A DNA stretch of 22,646 nt, from positions 1-22,646 of IMG/VR virus record IMGVR_UViG_3300023116_004326; one strand, written 5' to 3'. The position numbers and the translations under genes were made by a program. The DNA comes from a virus. Under the pieces are notes generated by a model. That model had not been told where the DNA came from and made no database searches. It saw only the letters and a program-made list of their open reading frames with translations. Below are positions 19,327 through 22,646 of this stretch, piece by piece (the first letter of the stretch is position 1; the number at the start of each line of letters is the position of its first letter).

Positions 19327-20142
19327 ATGTCAAGAAAATTTGCGGTTGTTACAACGTTCAATAAAGCAGGCATGGACTTGTACGGACAAAAAATGATAGA
19401 CAGTTTTGAAAAAAACTGGCCTGCTGAAGTTGATCTTTATGTATATGCAGAAGGTTGCACACCTAACAAAACTAGAAACAATACATACGTTAGAGAATTG
19501 ATGCAAAATGCAGGCATTGTAAAATTTAAAGCAAAGTGGAAAGACGTTCCTAAGGCAAATGGATTAGAAAATCCAAAAGGTAGAGTAGATGCACACAAAG
19601 GGTTTAAGTGGGACGCTATTAGATTTTGCCATAAAGTTTTTGCTATCTTTGACTGTGCGAAAAGCCTAGACGGCTCAAATGTTGATGAATTAATTTGGAT
19701 GGATGCTGATACACTGTGCCATAGTGCAATGCCAAAAGATTTCTTAGACAAATTTATTCCACACAATAGTCATATTTGTTATTTTAGTAGAGAACCTAAA
19801 TGGCCTGAGTGCGGATTTTATTCTATGAAACTAAAAGAAGATATTACTAAAAAGTTTTTAAGTAGATTTCAATGGGTATATGATCATGCCGAAGAAGGTA
19901 TTTTTACAATGAAGGAATGGCATGACAGTTTTGTATTCTATGAAATTGTAAAAGAATTTAGACAGGTGCAAGGTTTTGTAGAACATAGTTTAAGTAATGT
20001 AACAATACAAGGTGAAGGACATCCTATTATCAACAGTAAGTTAGGTGCATATATCGACCATATGAAGGGCAATAGAAAAGTTGATGGAAAGTCATATGCA
20101 AAAGATCTTAAAGTAAAACGTAAAGAAGATTACTGGAAATGA
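19327..20142 (+). CDS. GT-A-fold glycosyltransferase-like protein (271 aa)
   Basis: The product begins with a strand F-A-V-V-T-T-F-N-K-A-G-M-D-L-Y typical of nucleotide-sugar binding. It carries W-M-D-A-D-T at 124-129, in which D-A-D is the metal-binding DxD motif of GT-A enzymes. E-C-G-F-Y-S-M-K-L (near 160) and E-W-H-D-S-F-V-F (near 199) follow, like the acceptor-side motifs of such enzymes. The sugar and acceptor are unknown. AGAGGA lies four bases before the ATG. It is first in a five-gene plus-strand operon in which most junctions are ATGA overlaps; it shares 4 bases with the methyltransferase gene. Probably acts on phage or host glycans. Confidence 0.7.
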   Translation: MSRKFAVVTTFNKAGMDLYGQKMIDSFEKNWPAEVDLYVYAEGCTPNKTRNNTYVRELMQNAGIVKFKAKWKDVPKANGLENPKGRVDAHKGFKWDAIRFCHKVFAIFDCAKSLDGSNVDELIWMDADTLCHSAMPKDFLDKFIPHNSHICYFSREPKWPECGFYSMKLKEDITKKFLSRFQWVYDHAEEGIFTMKEWHDSFVFYEIVKEFRQVQGFVEHSLSNVTIQGEGHPIINSKLGAYIDHMKGNRKVDGKSYAKDLKVKRKEDYWK

Positions 20143-20768
20143 AGAAAAGTTTATTTGGCCCGTGGTCTAGTTTACTAGATGTTATGTTCAAAGATGCCGA
20201 AAGTGTTTCTATATGTGAAATAGGAACGCACAGAGCAAAAACAGCAGAACAAATATGCTTACACATATTACAAAATCATAATTGCAAGTTGCGTTATGTA
20301 GGTTATGATGCCTTTGATTTAGCAACCCCAGATAGTGACAATGACGAAATAAATGGAAAAGGTCCAGGTGATTATATGTATGCTAATCATATGCTTAGAC
20401 GTATAAACAACAAAAATTTTAAATTCAAACTAATCAAAGGTTGGACACAGAACACACTAGAACAAGGCAAGTACGATCTAGTTTATATAGATGGCGGTCA
20501 TAGTTATGAAACTGTAAAACATGATCACGAAAAGTTAGAAATGAGCAATATTGTAGTGTTTGATGATTATCAGATACCTGATGTAAAGAGATATGTAGAT
20601 GAATACATATATAAAAATTCTATTGTACAAGTTGATTGGGATTTAGATAAAATAAAAAATCTAAACGAAACTGTATATTCGTTTATGCCACACAAAGTTA
20701 AGAAACAAAAACAGTTTGTTCTTGGACAACCAACAGGACACATACAGCCTGTAATATTTAGGAAGTAA
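20139..20768 (+). CDS. Class I SAM methyltransferase (209 aa)
   Basis: Motif I is S-I-C-E-I-G-T-H-R-A-K-T-A (24-36). Motif II-like Y-V-G-Y-D-A-F-D (53-60) holds the acidic residue for the ribose. Motif IV is Y-D-L-V-Y-I-D-G-G-H-S-Y-E-T-V (112-126), then I-V-V-F-D-D-Y. This is the Methyltransf_24-like pattern often found in glycan or lipopolysaccharide-modifying clusters. The ATG overlaps the stop of the GT-A gene (ATGA), and the GT17-like gene begins one base after its stop. Acceptor unknown; an O-methylated sugar is the simplest guess. Confidence 0.75.
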   Translation: MKKSLFGPWSSLLDVMFKDAESVSICEIGTHRAKTAEQICLHILQNHNCKLRYVGYDAFDLATPDSDNDEINGKGPGDYMYANHMLRRINNKNFKFKLIKGWTQNTLEQGKYDLVYIDGGHSYETVKHDHEKLEMSNIVVFDDYQIPDVKRYVDEYIYKNSIVQVDWDLDKIKNLNETVYSFMPHKVKKQKQFVLGQPTGHIQPVIFRK

Positions 20769-20769
20769 T

Positions 20770-21639
20770 ATGATTATTGATGCATTTCCATATTTTAATG
20801 AAGAAGAACTTTGTTTAATTAGATTAAACTATCTTCAAGATGCAGTAGACAAATTTATAATTGTCGAAAGCAATCAAACATGGCGTTGTCGCCCTAACAA
20901 ACAAAAGTTTTTGAAAGTTTTAGAAAAAGTTCCACAACACATAACAGATAAAATAGTTTACAAATGGGTAGAACACCCTGACGAGTATTTAGACAGTGAA
21001 GAACACACTAACCTTAAAACAATACAAAATATTACTAGAGATAACCTAGTATATGAAGCACGTAAAATAACTGACAAAGCAATTTTCTTTTACAGTGACC
21101 TAGATGAAATTTGGGATAAAAGAGGATTGGCAGAAATTAAACGTTTGTTAAAAGCAGGAGAAAAACAAATTGTTTGTGATCAAGATTTAAGAGTTGTATA
21201 TCTTGATTGGTATGCACGTATGCGTAATTGGCCTGGTACACGAATTACTAATTTAGAAAATCTACCAGAAGAAAAGCCATTAAGCACAGGTGCGTTCAAA
21301 TACACTAAAGCAGGTGCTTTTAAAAGACACACTGTAATTAAAAATGGTTGGCACTTTAGTTACTTTGGCAGTGACAATCAACGTACTGAAAAAATTGCAA
21401 ACATTAAAAATGCAATGGACTGGGAACGCAAAGCAGGAATGAGTTATGCACAAATTGCCACAAGAGTAAAAACAATACAAGAGTGGAATAACGTTGTACG
21501 TAAAAAGAAAATTCAAGGCAGACAACTAGATGATAATTTACAAATAGATACAAGTTTACAAAAAGAGTTTTTAAAATTTGATCTACTAAGTCCTTGGTTT
21601 AAAAACAAATATGAATCACATTTAAGGAGTACAAAATGA
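20770..21639 (+). CDS. Family 17-like glycosyltransferase (289 aa)
   Basis: The N-terminus I-I-D-A-F-P-Y-F-N-E-E-E-L-C-L-I-R-L (2-18), V-E-S-N-Q-T-W-R (32-39), F-Y-S-D-L-D-E-I-W (108-116) and G-W-H-F-S-Y-F-G (about 196) are the recurring motifs of GT17, the beta-1,4-N-acetylglucosaminyltransferase family. D-L-D is the likely metal site. Bacterial and viral members are common in polysaccharide clusters, with varied substrates. It follows the methyltransferase by a single base and overlaps the FkbM gene by 4. No membrane anchor, unlike animal members. The basic region K-K-K-I-Q-G-R-Q is near the C-terminus. Confidence 0.8.
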   Translation: MIIDAFPYFNEEELCLIRLNYLQDAVDKFIIVESNQTWRCRPNKQKFLKVLEKVPQHITDKIVYKWVEHPDEYLDSEEHTNLKTIQNITRDNLVYEARKITDKAIFFYSDLDEIWDKRGLAEIKRLLKAGEKQIVCDQDLRVVYLDWYARMRNWPGTRITNLENLPEEKPLSTGAFKYTKAGAFKRHTVIKNGWHFSYFGSDNQRTEKIANIKNAMDWERKAGMSYAQIATRVKTIQEWNNVVRKKKIQGRQLDDNLQIDTSLQKEFLKFDLLSPWFKNKYESHLRSTK

Positions 21640-22337
21640 AAAAGTCCGGCGATTGGTGGATATGTGACGAAGAACAAAATATGATGAAGTATACTGAGGT
21701 TGCTAAAAGGGGCGATCCTAGTTGGCAAGGTAACTTTCCTTTATATTTAAATAAGTTTGTACCAGAAGATAAAAGAGGTGTATTTGTTGACATTGGCGCT
21801 AATTATGGATTTATGGTAACTGCTATGAGTAAGTTCTATAATCGTGTAGAAGCGTTTGAAGTAATTCCAAAAACATTTGACTGTTTAAAATTAAACTGTG
21901 AAGGGTTTGATAATGTTGTATTACACGATTGTGGACTAGGTAAATCAAACGATAAGATGTATGCAAAGCGTAGAAAGAAAACAGCAGGGCATAGTCAAAT
22001 TATAAATGATCAACAACAGTTAGATTTATATCTGTCAGGCAAACACCCTAAACAACATATGGTAGAAATTGTAGAAATACCTATTAAAACATTAGATAGT
22101 TTTAATTACGATAGAATAGATTTAATGAAAATTGATGTTGAAGGTTTTGAAGAGTTTGTACTTGCAGGTGCAGAAGAAACAATTAAAAGATGTAAGCCTG
22201 TAATTGCACTTGAAGTTACACGCGAAAAGAAAACTACTGTAAAACGTAGTAGTATTAACACTGTAAAATTAGTCGAAAGTTGGGGATATAAATTTGTGGA
22301 GCAACGTAAAGACGATTATATGTTGATCCCTCAATGA
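21636..22337 (+). CDS. FkbM-family methyltransferase (233 aa)
   Basis: The SAM-binding loop is V-F-V-D-I-G-A-N-Y-G-F-M (49-60), the acidic residue is in V-E-A-F-E-V-I-P (71-78), and the family signature is T-L-D-S-F (152-156) followed by D-L-M-K-I-D-V-E-G-F-E-E (162-173) and L-A-G-A-E-E-T-I. FkbM enzymes O-methylate hydroxyls on sugars or polyketides. AGGAG is seen nine bases before the ATG (TTTAAGGAGTACAAA), and the gene overlaps the GT17-like gene by 4. It shares an ATGA with the next, partial methyltransferase gene. Length is in the normal range. Confidence 0.88.
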   Translation: MKKSGDWWICDEEQNMMKYTEVAKRGDPSWQGNFPLYLNKFVPEDKRGVFVDIGANYGFMVTAMSKFYNRVEAFEVIPKTFDCLKLNCEGFDNVVLHDCGLGKSNDKMYAKRRKKTAGHSQIINDQQQLDLYLSGKHPKQHMVEIVEIPIKTLDSFNYDRIDLMKIDVEGFEEFVLAGAEETIKRCKPVIALEVTREKKTTVKRSSINTVKLVESWGYKFVEQRKDDYMLIPQ

Positions 22338-22646
22338 AACACTTTTACCAAGATATTTTAGGGTACACTTACCCACAAAATTTAATTTTCTTTGACATGG
22401 TTATACCTACACTACCTAATAACAGTACATGGGTAGAATTAGGGTCATGGACAGGAAAAAGTGCGGCTTACTGTGTTGTAGAGTTATATAATGCAAATAA
22501 GTTAGGAAAGTTTGTTTGTGTAGATACATGGGAAGGTAGTCCCATACATTTTACAAGAGATACATTGCCCCATGACTTAGATAATATCGACGATTTATAT
22601 ACTACATTTTTAAAAAACACTAATCCTATAAAAGACAAAATTACAC
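22334..22646 (+). CDS. Class I SAM methyltransferase, 5' part (truncated by window end)
   Basis: About 104 codons are visible. T-W-V-E-L-G-S-W-T-G-K-S-A-A-Y (32-46) is motif I, and F-V-C-V-D-T-W-E-G-S (60-69) carries the ribose-binding acid, as in Methyltransf_24 proteins. The ATG shares an ATGA with the FkbM stop. It resembles the methyltransferase at 20139 in type but is not a close copy. The C-terminal part, including the catalytic motif, lies beyond the window. Confidence 0.75.
   Translation, partial: MKHFYQDILGYTYPQNLIFFDMVIPTLPNNSTWVELGSWTGKSAAYCVVELYNANKLGKFVCVDTWEGSPIHFTRDTLPHDLDNIDDLYTTFLKNTNPIKDKIT

Noticed and set aside
1-22646. tRNA genes, CRISPR arrays, insertion sequences, integrase and attachment sites
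   Set aside because: No cloverleaf, spaced repeats, transposase or recombinase motifs or flanking duplications were found by reading both strands.

Overview
The window looks like part of a T4-like (myovirus-type) phage genome from a marine or aquatic setting. It is AT-rich and tightly packed, with many 1-20 nt gene overlaps. It carries the T4 replication and recombination set: a gp41-type DnaB-family helicase, a gp61-type primase with zinc ribbon and TOPRIM domain, a UvsW-type helicase and a possible gp62 clamp-loader subunit. It also has repeated TATAAATA boxes of the T4 late-promoter type. No photosystem genes, integrase, tRNA, CRISPR array or insertion sequence were seen, so the host cannot be named. 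The glutamine riboswitch of the Downstream-peptide class is a type known from cyanobacteria, their phages and marine metagenomes, which hints at a cyanophage-like lineage without proving it.

Layout. 1-3611 is mostly plus strand. It holds the 3' end of a gene, many very small genes, a glutamine riboswitch in front of a 64-residue peptide, a secreted small protein, a nitrilase-superfamily hydrolase and a YqgE/AlgH protein. Late-promoter boxes abut or overlap the start codons of several of these. 3623-10043 is minus strand: helicase, a short NodU-like carbamoyltransferase, a 37-residue basic protein, two tandem SGNH hydrolases, a 2OG-Fe(II) oxygenase, the primase and a late structural gene. 10071-10451 is one isolated plus-strand gene. 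10435-18370 is a long minus-strand operon: a small membrane protein, a miniature DnaE-like protein, a zinc-finger protein, a gp62-like protein, a cupin, a second 2OG oxygenase, a YhhQ-type queuosine-precursor transporter, a second cupin, two conserved phage proteins, UvsW and a helicase-partner-like protein. 18420-19280 (minus) and 19327-22646 (plus) form a sugar and methyl-transfer island: a capsule-type transferase, a GT-A transferase, a GT17-like transferase and three methyltransferases.

How it fits together. The central minus-strand operon would supply replication and recombination functions together with small-molecule enzymes (carbamoyltransferase, 2OG oxygenases, cupins, queuosine-precursor uptake) that may modify nucleic acid or host metabolites. 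The right-hand island probably modifies glycans. The left end appears to be a late region in which host nitrogen status (glutamine) is read by RNA.

The most notable points are: (1) a late box placed exactly five nucleotides before the start codon at four genes, predicting leaderless late mRNAs; (2) a 194-residue protein that keeps the DnaE palm aspartates and finger motifs but lacks PHP, thumb and tail; (3) the glutamine riboswitch and its peptide; (4) a NodU-like protein without its carbamoyl-activating half; (5) back-to-back divergent late promoters 3 bp apart.
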